A DNA stretch of 64,000 nucleotides from Diplonema papillatum (Eukaryota > Euglenozoa > Diplonemea > Diplonemida > Diplonemidae), in contig JAPJBO010000510.1 of the NCBI GenBank assembly GCA_030068145.1, positions 1-64,000 on the forward strand, in the 5' to 3' direction. Position 1 is the stretch's first letter. Every line of letters begins with the position of its first letter. The notes below the pieces were generated by a model. That model searched no databases. It worked only from the letters and a program-made list of their open reading frames with translations, and was not told the DNA's origin. Shown here piece by piece: positions 30,241 to 40,744 of this stretch. The position numbers and the translations under genes are program-made.

Positions 30241-30872
30241 TAAACCCCGGAAAAAGTCGAGGGTGCCCAGTCGGTAAAGGGTTAATTAGCTAAGCAGCAG
30301 CTGCCGGCGTATCCCGTGAGAAATCGGAGTGGATCTGGTCCACGTCCACGCTGCGGTGCCGCTGGCGTGAGCCTTCGACGGAGCGCGGCATGCGCGCAAA
30401 TCTTGGCAGCGCGGTCGCAAACTATGCATTTTCGAGAACATTCGCAGGCCGGAAGTGGAGGGCTGTTGTGAATTTGTTGCATTTGGTTAGTCTGATTGCC
30501 AGGCCTTCGACTACCCTGAGCAACGCACTCTGCACACTCCGTGTCTACGTCACAGCAGATGGAACGCGTTTGTTGCGCCGCCGCGGGGGCGGCCTACGAG
30601 TGAGTGGGTGTCGTTGTGGCCTCCCGGCCGGAGCCATCGTTGGATGCCCCGTTGCTCGTTTCTTCGCTTTTTCATCGTTCCCAGAGCCAAGACATCCACC
30701 GATAAGTGCAATTGATGTCACCCTCGATCAACCGCAGTTGAGCCGAGGGGAACAGTTGTTTTGCCTTTCCGATTGCTCGGGATTTTCGATTTCCTCCATG
30801 ACCATGTTTGAATCCTCGGTTTCCAATCTGTTTGAAAGTCGTTTCCTCATTCCATTCAGAATTGAAATCTTT
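30241..30872. other. Gene-free stretch containing the 139-bp duplicate
   Basis: Positions 30501-30639 duplicate 12461-12599. The rest lacks gene evidence, and its right edge joins an 18S 3'-end fragment. Confidence 0.6.
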
Positions 30873-30918
30873 GGTAATGATCCTGCTGCAGGTTCACCTA
30901 CAGCAACCTTGTTACGAC
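30873..30918 (-). rRNA. 18S rRNA 3'-terminal fragment (46 bp)
   Basis: The minus strand reads GTCGTAACAAGGTTGCTGTA then GGTGAACCTGCAGCAGGATC ATTACC, the 3' end of small-subunit rRNA. The GCTGTAGG...CTGCAGC variant is the euglenozoan form as I recall it. Sequence on both sides is unrelated to rRNA. Confidence 0.9.
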
Positions 30919-33602
30919 GTTTGCGTCGGTTGGCGCGCCGGGGACAGCAACTGGACACGGGTCAGTCGGTCGTAAGGCAAGGTGTAATTGCTCGCCAGGA
31001 TGGCTGAAAGAGAATGCATGAACATTCCACGACCCGGATGCAGAGATCGGAAGGGGTGACACATTGACGACGCCGTTGACTATGACCACAGGCCCCGGAT
31101 GATGCCGTCGCTCTCTTTTTGAAGGTTTTTTTGAAGGAAGGGTTGACCCTTGAATCACTTCACGCGGGTACAGGGGTAACTATATACTGAAAACCTGCAC
31201 TTTCTTCGTGTAGTAAGGTATCTTGATGATGTGCATGGGAAACCGTTCACGAACCGTAGCCCAAGACGGTAGTAGACGATCTCACCTGAGAAACGAACGC
31301 AGACTATCAGACTATTACCACAGAACTTCTTTGTCTTACAACCTGAGAACGACCTCGACGCCGATAGGTCAGTAAGCCAATCGTAGTCGATACGAGAGTC
31401 GAGTCACGGTCTGAGAGACTAGTTCACGCGACCTTGCCTGAAGGCCGAAGCCAACTGCCCCGCCAACGACCTCTTCTAAGTCCCGTTGTCATTGGGCATG
31501 CCAGAGACACCAATCCCCTGGGTCCCTGTGCAAAAAAGTTGGAGTTATACAGCGGGCGTCACGTCACACCCGCTCATCCGGGTGCACACTGACACACATG
31601 TTTTGGTTATACCGTAATTGTGAACCAGGTAAACCCTGGAATATTCTGACCATGCGGGAAAGTTGTGGGGGCGTACTGCTATGTGTGGAGGCCACGGCAT
31701 TGCAGGCTAGAGAGAGGAGTGCGCCACGGCACACCCTCTTTGAATCCGTCTTGCGAGGCTGGACGCTGGCTGCCATGTAGTTTGTCCCCGAAGGGGGTAC
31801 CCCCCACTGAGGGAATTTGTGTACAGAGAAGGTGCGGAGGTGCACGTACGAACGACACAGATACTGGGTTGTTTCTCCTAGCTAACCCTTGGAAGATTGT
31901 TGGTAGGAATTGAAATTGGTGGGAGGAAAGTGACTTCGCCGGGTTGTTACTCCAACCTTGGTGAGACATTTTCTTCCATCTCGCAAAGTTACCACGTCTT
32001 GCTTCATGAATGACTATTGAACGAAGTTTTCCCTTCCTTCATGCGCGCTACTACGTGAGCAACTATCCCAGCAGCAGATTCCTGTGTGACTGGGCAGACA
32101 GCCGGTGCTGATGATGTGAGTGTGGTGGTGCTATGATGAAAAACGATGGCACTGTGCCAGTACTAAGCCGGCCCATCCTATGGTTTACTGTGGGAATTGG
32201 AGCAAAGCGCATGGAAGGATGAGCACCACCATCCCGAACCAACACCAGAAGAGTTTGGGATGAGGCGGGGTTGCAAGCAGACAGTCACTCCGGCGTTACT
32301 GAATGCACCAAACTTAGCAGGGTCAATGAATGTCAGCCTCACCTTTCTCATTCTTTTTCCCACCGTCCATCCCCCGGGGCTGGTGATGTGACGTCGTCCC
32401 AGCGGCGATCATAGCTTCATGGTCGTTGTTCTTCCCGATAGCCCGTGGTCGACCGTCTAACGCAGCTTCGGGCAATTCCACGCACCACTGGTGCAGCCAC
32501 GCAGGTGACTACCTGGGACACCCCCCGGGGAAGAACGCCGACCATGAGGCTGTGACTGCCGCCGGGACTACGTCACGCGGGGGATGGAGGGTGGGAAAAA
32601 GAACCGGGAAGGTGTGACTGACATTCTTTGATCCTGTTGGTTCGGGCTAGTTCAGGAGTGCTACCTTTTACCGGGATACTACTAGTCGTAGAAGGCAGCC
32701 CCACCCCGAATTCTTCTGGTGTCGATTCGGTGGTCGTGCTCATCTAGCCATGCGTCTTGCTCTTATATCCTCAGTGTCCCAGGTTTCACCCGGTCTGTCA
32801 TTTACCCGTTCCGATTCAACATTCCAATTACGGTAATTCGATGAAGCTCCAGGGGATAGAAGTGGACCGGCTTCATGATACGATGAATAAGAGACACGCA
32901 GACGGGCGCAGCGCCGAGTCGCTCGGCTTCTACCGCCCTTTTTTTACTCAAGGGGATGGCATTGTATGCCATCCCCTTCAAGCTGATCTGCATTCAGCCT
33001 GAATTCCGCCAACCTAGTGTTGCAAATACCGCCCAGTCGGGCTGTTTCTTGTGGCTGTTGTTCGAGTTTCTGATGTGTTTTTCTTAAGGAATTGCCTCGT
33101 GGAGGTGATTTCGCCCTGTTTTCACATTCTGCAGCTTAAACGATCATCCGACGACCTTTTCTGGATTTCCGGAGCATTTCGGGCCACCCGAGTGGGTTTC
33201 CGGTTATGGGTTTCTGACGACCCCAATATACTCGATATAATCGGAGGCCACGGTCACCCACGCTTTTCCGGGCTCCCGATTCTATTTTTTCCGAAGAATC
33301 CTCGCTCTTCGGGCCGCCTGCTTAATCGCGAGCAGAGGATAGAGAGGGGACTCCGTACGCGGTGGAGGCCAGCCGCTCCTCAGCTGGATTAAAGAAGCGT
33401 GCCGCACCGTTTCCGGGTGAGCATTTGCACGCGCTTTGGTTGCACGCGTGCACTGGCGTTACACGTGTTAGGGCAACAACCAGGAACACACTGGTAGGTG
33501 AGCAGCGACACCTCCCGAAAGTGAGCCAAGGGCGTGTGCCGTCGACCGTGTAAAATATAGAAAGGCACAACCTGTTGATACACCATCCATGTCACATATG
33601 TT
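30919..33602. other. Long gene-free stretch
   Basis: No gene is supported. Positions 30928-31095 share GGGTCAGTCGGTCGTAAGGC and ACCCGGATGCAGAGATCG with 50660-50815. Positions 31138-31260 share a diverged segment (TTCACGCGGG..., TTCTTCGTGTAG) with 37826-37960. Positions 32488-32535 and 32775-32840 are reverse copies of pieces of 48545-48675. Positions 32951-32985 contain the short inverted pair GGGGATGGCATTG/ATGCCATCCCC. Confidence 0.6.
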
Positions 33603-33836
33603 GCATGTCACTCTCTCGGGGCCCCTCGGGTGGGGCGGGGCCCGGACGGGCGCCTCCGGACGGGGGCCCGGGAGGGGATCCCAGGAGGGGGCCCGCCGAG
33701 GGGGGGGCACCCTCCGGGGCATCTATTGACCCACCGAATGTGGTGAAGTTCGGCAAGTGAAGCTAAGTTCTGCGCTCGTACCCGGGGGGGGCCGCCCCCC
33801 CCGGACCCCCCCCGCCGCCCCGAGAGTGTGTCATGT
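33603..33836. repeat. Very GC-rich block bounded by imperfect inverted repeats
   Basis: CATGTCACTCTCTCGGGG at the left pairs with CCCCGAGAGTGTGTCATG at the right. Between them are long G and C runs (33620-33720 and 33782-33830) able to form G-quadruplexes or long hairpins. It ends 6 bp before the MITE at 33843. It may be a foldback element. Its GC content is extreme next to the A/T-rich MITE. Confidence 0.55.
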
Positions 33837-33842
33837 GTGAAA

Positions 33843-34049
33843 CATGCAGGGTCAAAACCTTGTGTCTTTTTAAAACGCTCCCGCGGAGCCGATGGACCCC
33901 AAAACAAAAGTTTGGAAAAAAATTGCTCAACTTCCTCAAAAATTACTGCAGAGTTTGTTCCAAAATTTTAAAATTCAAAAACCCCATTTTTTTTCTGGAA
34001 ATAAAATTTTGGCCATTTCCAAAAAGACACAAGGTTCTGACCCTGCATG
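33843..34049. mobile_element. CATGCAGGGTC MITE, whole copy (207 bp)
   Basis: Terminal inverted repeats of about 29 bp: CATGCAGGGTCAAAACCTTG... at the left, and the complement ending GACCCTGCATG at the right with one mismatch. The interior is A/T-rich with TTGCTCAACTTCCTCAAAAA. No coding capacity. The flanks do not show a clean target duplication. Confidence 0.92.
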
Positions 34050-34137
34050 GTAACTACACGCTAGCCTGCCATCAAGCGTGTGCTGTCGACTGTGTGGCAT
34101 GCTTCAACGTGTGCATGTTATATGAGCACTGCATGTA

Positions 34138-34433
34138 GAAATACTCGACGTAGCTGCTTCGACTCCGAATGAAAGGGGGGAAATATAGAGGTAAGGGGCA
34201 AATACAATACAAACACAATCTGATTTGTTCTTCGCTTACACCACCGTGTGTTGTTTTCTCACTCAGGACTTTGACCTGTTGTGTTTGTGTGATTTGTCGT
34301 GTAGGGGTAGACCCGCATGACCTCACGTCCGTTCAACACGTGGTTCGGTAGTTACAGCACTTGGGATCCCTTCTGTTCTTTGTCGGGCAGCATCGTCGAG
34401 CATTTCCTTTCAAGCTGGCGCTTATGTAAAAAG
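34138..34433 (+). mobile_element. A-tailed 295-bp interspersed element, copy 3
   Basis: Same ends as the copies at 20518 and 22609, with a five-A tail. As at 20.2-20.8 kb, it lies next to a CATGCAGGGTC MITE, here 90 bp away. Confidence 0.72.
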
Positions 34434-37400
34434 ACGCACCTGTTGATACGCGTTATGCCTTTCGAAGGACGTATCTGCGGCTGCTGCGGCAATTGCCCGG
34501 TGGTAACCCCGCGCACAGAAGGCGGGGAAGGGGAACGTGTTTTCCCAACTAAACATTTACATTGAAGCCCCTTCCCGACCGTAGCGTCCGAGAGCGTGCA
34601 AACATGGAGGGTGCTACGGTAGCCGTGCACGGGTCTTGGGCGCGTGCCTCGTGCAGGGCGGGTGCTTTGATCCGCCGCGAAATTCTCTTCTGGTGCAGTC
34701 CGGAGAGACCGGCGTCGAGTTTCGGCTCACAGCCGGTTCCCTCGGGCGGCAACCTTAAGGGAGAGAGAGCGCAGACACAATCCATCTTAAAAAGGACCAC
34801 ACGCACTGGCGTTACAAGCGTCTCAGCAAACCCTTCTCTGCACCAGCTTCTGACGCTGGATTCCACCGTGTGCACAAAAGATGAGTAGTTGCACGAAAAC
34901 CCAGATGTTACCCGTGTTTTTTTGGGGGGTGGGAGAAGTTTGGTTTGTGCGTATGGGAGGTTGCAAACATATGAGACGATGCCGAAACCCCCCCCACTAA
35001 TAATAAGCATTTATTCGGCAAGATAATTTCCGTTTATTTTCGTCGAGGTGTCGGTTTTAGTCTCGAGGGGGGGTTTGCAACCCCGAGCCACGAGCGGATG
35101 AAAATGGCTGGCAGCACAAAATAAATGCTGCCACACAAAGTAAATTTCCAAAAAAAACAAACTCGTTTATTTTTTTTTTCCGGCCTGTGTAAACACAATG
35201 GAATCCTGCCAAAAATAAACGAAATTTATCGTCACGCTCCGCAAGCCATTTCCACCAGAGGGAATGTAGTTTTCCCAATAAAATACTTTTCGACGTCACC
35301 CGAGCCCCCATCTGGGTCCACTTCTTCTGAGGTCCCTTTACCTTCACGTAACCCACCAAAAACCGTTAAGGCCGTTTTGGGCCGCACCGGTAGGCTTTCG
35401 GGCCGGCACACAGCATGGGGTGACGTCAAAGAAACGCGTAGGTTTGTTTTATTCTTTTACTTGTTTGTTGTCGACAACATATTGCGGTTGAGGTGTTATA
35501 GATCTAAAGCCCCCCACGTCGAATTTTGTTAAGCATTGAGTTCTTTCAAGTACATGAACCACATGGATTAGCATGCATTTGTTAAGCAGCGGCTGCCAAA
35601 ACTTGCCGTGACACCTATTTGACGCAAGGTAAAGGAGAAAGTTGGAAGTACTTGGGAGGTTGATATTTTGTTAGGACCCTCGTAGCTCGCTGGGTCAGGC
35701 GCGCCAGGTACGTGCTGGGCTAATTCCTGTCTGGGTTCGGGCTTTGAAGTCATCTTGAGTTTCCGTCGCAAATACTCGAGGGACTGCCTTGTGCTCATTT
35801 CGAAGGAGGCTAAACGGGAGAAAACAATACAACTACAAAGTGGGTCTTTTTTGTTGAACGCTTACGCCCGCCACTAAACCCAGATGTACCTGTGTATCGT
35901 GTGGGCTAACAGCACATCTAGCTCCTTTGATCTATCGCAACTGGCAGTCTCCTCAAGCATTTCCTACAAAGCAGGTGTGTATACAATAAAAATTAATTAG
36001 TGCAAAGGGGAGGAGGGGTTTTGGCATCTTATCATATATCCCCCTTGCAATTTCGCAGCCACAGGGGCCACCTCAAGTATTTCCTACAAAGCAGGCGCGT
36101 GTTCAACAATAAAAACTCGTCACTCGCACAACGGCTGATGTGATAGGAAGTGATAGTTGTTTTCGTTGCGCGCAGTGCCTTGTCGTTTTCAACGTGAACC
36201 TGAAGGCAGGACGCAAGTGAAAACGCCACCCGAATTTGCGGTGACGAGTTGCTCACTTCGTCCAACGTTTCATGTTCGGTATAAAAAGAAAGAGAGGAAC
36301 ATTTCCGGAGTTGGGGACTTGCACTGATGACAAAACGACGGACGCTCGGCATCTGATCGACGATGGTGAAGCGGAAGAGATCTCTTCCTTTTCGCGTGTG
36401 TACAGAGGATAATCCTCTCGGGAGGGGGGAAATCTGCCCCCATATGTACCGGAAAAGATGGATGTTGTAGTAGGTTTGAGCTTGATATGAAAGGGATCCC
36501 AAACGGGGGGATTGCAAGAACGTGCTTGGAATGGGTATGTGCTCAACACCGCACTGGTCCCGTCTGCGCCGTGTTTCGGTCCTTTAAGCCACGGACACAA
36601 AGGGCGGACCATCATCAGCGCGGAACCTGAGTGTCTGCAGACAGGACAGCGGCGTGAGTCTGGTTTGTCAGGCGGCTGTTCGTAGCTCGTCACAGCCTGG
36701 ACCACCCGTGCTACTAACCCCCCCCCAGCAAGATTCTGACAACGCAGTACGTTGCTGTGGGGGCCCAAAACCAGCCGGGAAGCCTTGTACCGATGACACG
36801 ACGCCGTTTCTTGGGATTTAGAGGTCCCTGCTGCCCACACGCACAGCACCGTACTTGTGCCATAGCGCCCCTCCTCCTTTTTGGCATCGTCTCATATGCA
36901 GCAGTGATAGGTAAGTGCCGCCGGGCTCAGGAACATCTCTTAAAGAACGGACGGGAGGGGTTGATGTTTTACAAATCGATGGGGGACGCAAGGCGGCGGT
37001 GGGCGGCGCCGAGCCGAGCGCAAAAAACTGGTTGACGCGCTTGGCGGTATTTGCGCTTCGGGATGATTGCTGCCACCGTGTGCACGCGGCAGCCGGCGCA
37101 GCGGACAGTGTGGGGGCAGCTTTTCTTCTACTTTTAAAAGGCGGCGGGAGGGGAAGAAAACAAATGAAAAAAGAGAGCTCACAAAAAAAAGAAAAAGAAA
37201 AAGAAACAAAAAAGTCAAGAAAAAAGTCGTCGGAATATTGTCGTGGATCCTCATTTTTCGCGTGAGGGAACCCGGGATGGGGCTAGACGGGGGTGGAGGC
37301 TTGCAGGGGATTAGCTACGGTCCGAATGTGGCACTACGGGCCGAGGCCCTAAACACAAAATACTCGAGGGACTGCCTTGTGCTCATTTCGCCGGAGGCTG

Positions 37401-38014
37401 GAGGGGGAGAAAACAACACACCTACAAAGTGGGTCTTTTTTTGTTGAACGTTGAACGCTTACGCCCGCCACGAAACCGTGTGGGCTACAGCTCATCTATC
37501 TCCTTTGAGATTGGAATATTGTTGCGATAGTGAGGAGTCATCGGCATGCCGATGAGTACCACTAACATTTACAGATTTCGCAACTGGCAGTCTCCTCAAG
37601 TGTTTCCTACTTTGAGATTTCGCAACTGGAAGTCTCAAGTATTTCCTACAAGGCAGGGTTGACAAAGCAGGTGCTTATAAAAGCAGGACTACCGGATGGC
37701 TGACCGCAGTGGGGAGCGACTTGGGTGGCGCAAGTCCACAATGAACGGAAGACCCTGCTGTGCTTTTTTCTCCCTTGCGGTGCAGGTCCCTGAAAACAGG
37801 ACCGGAAAAACTTCCTCCGGAGGAAGGGTTCACCCCTTGAAACGCTTCACGCGGGGACAGGGTTAGCTACTCTGGAAAGCTGCGCTTCTTCGTGTAGCAG
37901 GGTGTCTTGTGGATGTGCATAGAAAAAAAGATCATTATCTTGCATCGGGCCGTACCGTTAACCGCAGTAGGTCCTATCGGTGAATCCGTCCATACCTATT
38001 TGCTAAGGAGGTAG
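34434..38014. other. Long gene-free stretch
   Basis: No intact gene is supported. It contains the repeat pair member 35450-35625. It holds two copies of another repeat (35777-36000 and 37362-37680, sharing ACTCGAGGGACTGCCTTGTG and CTTACGCCCGCCAC, with a third piece at 42595-42660). It also has 36508-36630 (copy of 29540-29660), a purine-rich run at 37157-37225 and T-rich runs near 35165. Confidence 0.6.
36980..37130 (-). pseudogene. Degraded copy of the Cys-rich ORF at 42672
   Basis: The minus strand encodes CAGCRVHTVAA...VFCARLGAAH, matching CTLCRHSLAV...AVCARIGAAQ of the ORF at 42672-43076. Nucleotide similarity runs about 120 bp (GGCGGCGCCGAGCCGAGCGC on the plus strand). The frame is not kept beyond this segment. 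Confidence 0.55.
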
Positions 38015-38205
38015 CAGCATACCACGTAGCATACCACATCGTAGCATACCACGTAGTAGCATACCACGGAGTAGCATACCACATAGTAGCATACCACATA
38101 GTAGCATACCACATAGTAGCATACCACATAGTAGCATACCACATAGTAGCATACCACGTAGTAGCATACCACATAGTAGCATACCACGTAGTACCACATA
38201 GTACT
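38015..38205. repeat. 15-bp minisatellite, about 12 units
   Basis: The unit AGTAGCATACCACAT repeats with CAT/CGT and CGG variants. It decays at the right into ATAGTACTACACGGTACTAC. On the minus strand it reads as repeated MWYAT, which is an artefact of a period divisible by 3. Confidence 0.95.
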
Positions 38206-38377
38206 ACACGGTACTACGTATGGTATACATACACCTAGGCATGTAGATGCATAGCATACTACTGCGCTCCTAGGCTAAAAGTCTCCGGCCGACAGAACAG
38301 AGAGAGAGAGAGACGAGTTAGAGTGCAGGGACCATCTCTCCGAGGAGTATCCGGTCGCCCCACTACTGAGAGCAATG

Positions 38378-38415
38378 TAGGTCACGGAAGTCGGCAAACT
38401 GGATCCGTAACTTCA
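38378..38415 (+). rRNA. Large-subunit rRNA fragment
   Basis: Reads GGAAGTCGGCAAACTGGATC then CGTAACTTC, the near-universal LSU segment GGAAGTCGGCAAAnnGGATCCGTAACTTC. Flanks of a few tens of bases may be diverged rRNA. The fragment is isolated, like the 18S pieces. Confidence 0.85.
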
Positions 38416-38866
38416 CTGGGTCGTCGGTCCGAGTCAGGTAAGCGCCAAAAACTCTGTAGCCAGTACCCTGAGGCTTGGCCCCCCCCCCTTTTATTTTGCA
38501 GCCTATTAAACCAGGTATTGCAACGACGCGAGCAGCAGATTCGCCACGCGCCTGACACACCCGGGGCTGAAACGAAGGAACAGGGGGGACGAACGCCACG
38601 CAGGACGCCGCACAGCAAAGCGGCGAGACCGGCAGCGACCTCAGGGCAAAGCCCAACCACGCCTCGAGGAGAACACACGAAAGTGCAGCAAACTCCACCC
38701 CGGAGCGCGGATGGGCGCCGGCCCTGAAAGGACCCTGAAAGACCCCTGTTTTTCCAAAGAAAGGGGGGCCCCCAGCAGCCCAAAACCGGGAACCTACCAC
38801 TCGGGTGGTCCTAAAATGCTCGGGAAATTCGAAATAACTGGTCGGATGCTCGTTTAGGCTGAAATA

Positions 38867-39144
38867 ATGGCTGCAGAATGCAAAAACAAGACAGAATCAC
38901 CGGCCCCGCCAACTACGCCGTCACCAGCAAGGAAGGCATCAGCGCCGGTAATGCGAGGACGAGAGACGACGACCCCCCCCAACGGAAGAAGAAGTGCCCA
39001 GCGCCGCCCGTAAAAGCGAAGGCAAAGGCCGCAGAGGCCTGCAAACCGGCAAGGAAGGGAAGAGTCGCAAAGCGGCCGCGCGAGGACGGTGATTCGAATG
39101 AGTGCAAACGCCAGAAGCACGACACGGTACGATCGAAGAGGTAG
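38867..39144 (+). CDS. Small Lys/Pro-rich basic ORF with bipartite nuclear signal, frame change at a C run
   Basis: From the ATG at 38867 a Pro/Thr-rich frame (MAAECKNKTESPAPPTTPSP...) runs to a 9-C run at 38971-38979. From there the overlapping frame that starts at ATG 38878 continues as KKKCPAPPVKAKAKAAEACK and ends KRPREDGDSNECKRQKHD..., a classical bipartite nuclear signal, stopping at 39144. Either the first ATG frame is used with a different C count, or the 88-aa frame from 38878 is the protein. Composition resembles the basic protein at the right edge (63480). Its 3' end is duplicated at 25808-25917. It could be a young gene, a pseudogene or chance. Confidence 0.4.
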
Positions 39145-39249
39145 TCATTCAGTGGCCAATGCAGATTGTCGCCACAGATTCTTTGCATTCTAACCCAAAA
39201 CATCCTAATAAAACGATCACGGTCTATCAGGAAGGTTACTGAACTAAGC

Positions 39250-39640
39250 ATCCCTGCTGGTTGGTGAGATCACCTCTTAAACCACGCTCTACACAGCTGC
39301 CTGGTACCAAACTGCTGATGGTGGTGTCTGCTGGCTGGCGTACACACCATCCCAACTACACCCACATAGCTGTTACACCGCCAGTGGTGAGATCACCTCT
39401 TAAACCACGCTCTACACACAGCTGCCTGGTACCAAACTGCTGATGGTGGTGTCTGCTGGCTGGCGCACACACCATCCCAACTACACCCACATAGCTGTTA
39501 CACCGCCAGTGGATACTGCTGGTTGGTGGGATCAACTTTTAAGCTGCGTTCTACATCGCTGCGTTGTGCCAAACTGCTGATGGTGGTATCTGCTGGTTGG
39601 CGCCCACACCCCATGCTACGTACTACCTAGCTGCTACACC
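39250..39640. repeat. Three tandem units of about 125-140 bp
   Basis: Each unit carries GGTGAGATCACCTCTTAAAC (third copy diverged), ACCAAACTGCTGATGGTGGT and AGCTGTTACACCGCCAGTGG. Units begin near 39250, 39386 and 39515. Confidence 0.88.
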
Positions 39641-39911
39641 ACAGTTGAGGGACTGCTGGTTGATGAATGCACGCGGAGCAGCAGGGTGGTTCTGGATCGC
39701 CCGTTACTGCCCATGCTACGAGAGTGCACGCTGATCGGTCCAGGAAAGACAGGTGCTTCGTTTTGCTTGTGCGTCCGTATGCGTATGGTGGACGCGTAAG
39801 CGCTTTCATCCCGATGAAGAGATCACTTGCAAGGCACCATTACCACCGTTCATAGAGCACAGGTCTTGATGCGAAGGGTTTATCCCAGCCTTCTGCATAC
39901 CAGAAGTACGC

Positions 39912-39998
39912 TGATGCCCAGCAAACTGGGCCACCTTGCAACCTGAGCTCTGGATCCAACTACGAGCTTTTTAACAGCAGCAGCAATAATTTACGCTG
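39912..39998 (-). rRNA. 18S rRNA fragment, V4 side
   Basis: Minus-strand copy of the V4 end of the fragment at 25227 (GATGCCCAGCAAACTGGGCC..., GAGCTTTTTAACAGCAGCAG). It stops at CAGCGTAAATTATT, where unrelated sequence begins. It lies head-to-head with the next fragment. Confidence 0.82.
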
Positions 39999-40069
39999 AG
40001 GAGACGTACGCAAGATATTAAGAAACCCGGGGGGTAAAAAAAACCGAGAGGGAAAACCGATCACCCGGC

Positions 40070-40211
40070 TCAACACTGCTGAGGCAGCGAAGAGAAATAG
40101 CCTCGACACGTACTTCGTACGTTAGAAGCAATGGATGATATCTAAACCTGTCAATGAACACAATTGGTGGACAAGTCTGGTGCCAGCACCCGCGGTAATT
40201 CCAGCACCAAT
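40070..40211 (+). rRNA. 18S rRNA fragment, 530-loop side, inverted relative to its neighbour
   Basis: The plus strand reads GAGGCAGCGAAGAGAAATAG through GACAAGTCTGGTGCCAGCAC, CCGCGGTAATTCCAGCACC. It breaks off at the point where the 39912-39998 piece would continue. Together the two pieces are the 25227-25425 segment broken and flipped, with about 70 bp between them. Confidence 0.88.
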
Positions 40212-40324
40212 TAGTAGTCTTCGCAACACACTGCAGAACGGCCCGCGAATACGGCCAGGAAAAGGTTACCCCGACCCCTCACGGGTACCCCGAAAGTCTA
40301 CAAAAGCCCGACACTTTCTTTGGG

Positions 40325-40735
40325 TCAGCTTTTCTGAAGGGTCTGGGCTTCGGAGGCCTTGATGGGGGTCAACCTTTCTGAAAGAACTGAACCTTGATGT
40401 GGCTCAACCTTTCTGATGGGACTGAGCTTTAGAGGCCTTGATGTGTGTCAGCTTTTCTAAAGGGACTTGACTTTAGAGGCCTCGATGTGTGTCAGCTTTT
40501 CTGAAGGGTCTGGGCTTCGGAGGCCTTGATGGGGGTCAACTTTTCTGAAGGAACTGAGCCTTGATGTGGCTCAACTCTTCTGATGGGACTGAGCTTTAGA
40601 GGCCTTGATGGGAGTCAACTTTTCTGAAGGAATCGAGCCTTGATGTGGCTCAACCGTTCTGATGGGACTAAGCTTTAGAGGCCCTGATGTGTGTCAGCTA
40701 TTCTGAAGGGACTGAGCTTTAGAGAGGTGCGCTCA
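40325..40735. repeat. Minisatellite of about 40-44-bp units, roughly nine copies
   Basis: Repeating GTCAGCTTTTCTGAAGGGAC / TGAGCTTTAGAGGCCTTGAT with GGCTCAAC variants. It ends 10 bp from the stop codon of the ABC transporter, so it would form that gene's 3' UTR or flank. Confidence 0.9.
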
Positions 40736-40744
40736 CTGGATGGC

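Noticed and set aside
37974-38199. MWYAT-repeat proteins
   Set aside because: Frames of a 15-bp minisatellite with no flanking coding signal.
38323-38727. 134-codon ORF with a tempting GTAAGC...TTTTGCAG intron
   Set aside because: Its first part is an LSU rRNA fragment (GGAAGTCGGCAAA...CCGTAACTTC), frames do not agree across the supposed intron, and the rest is low-complexity.
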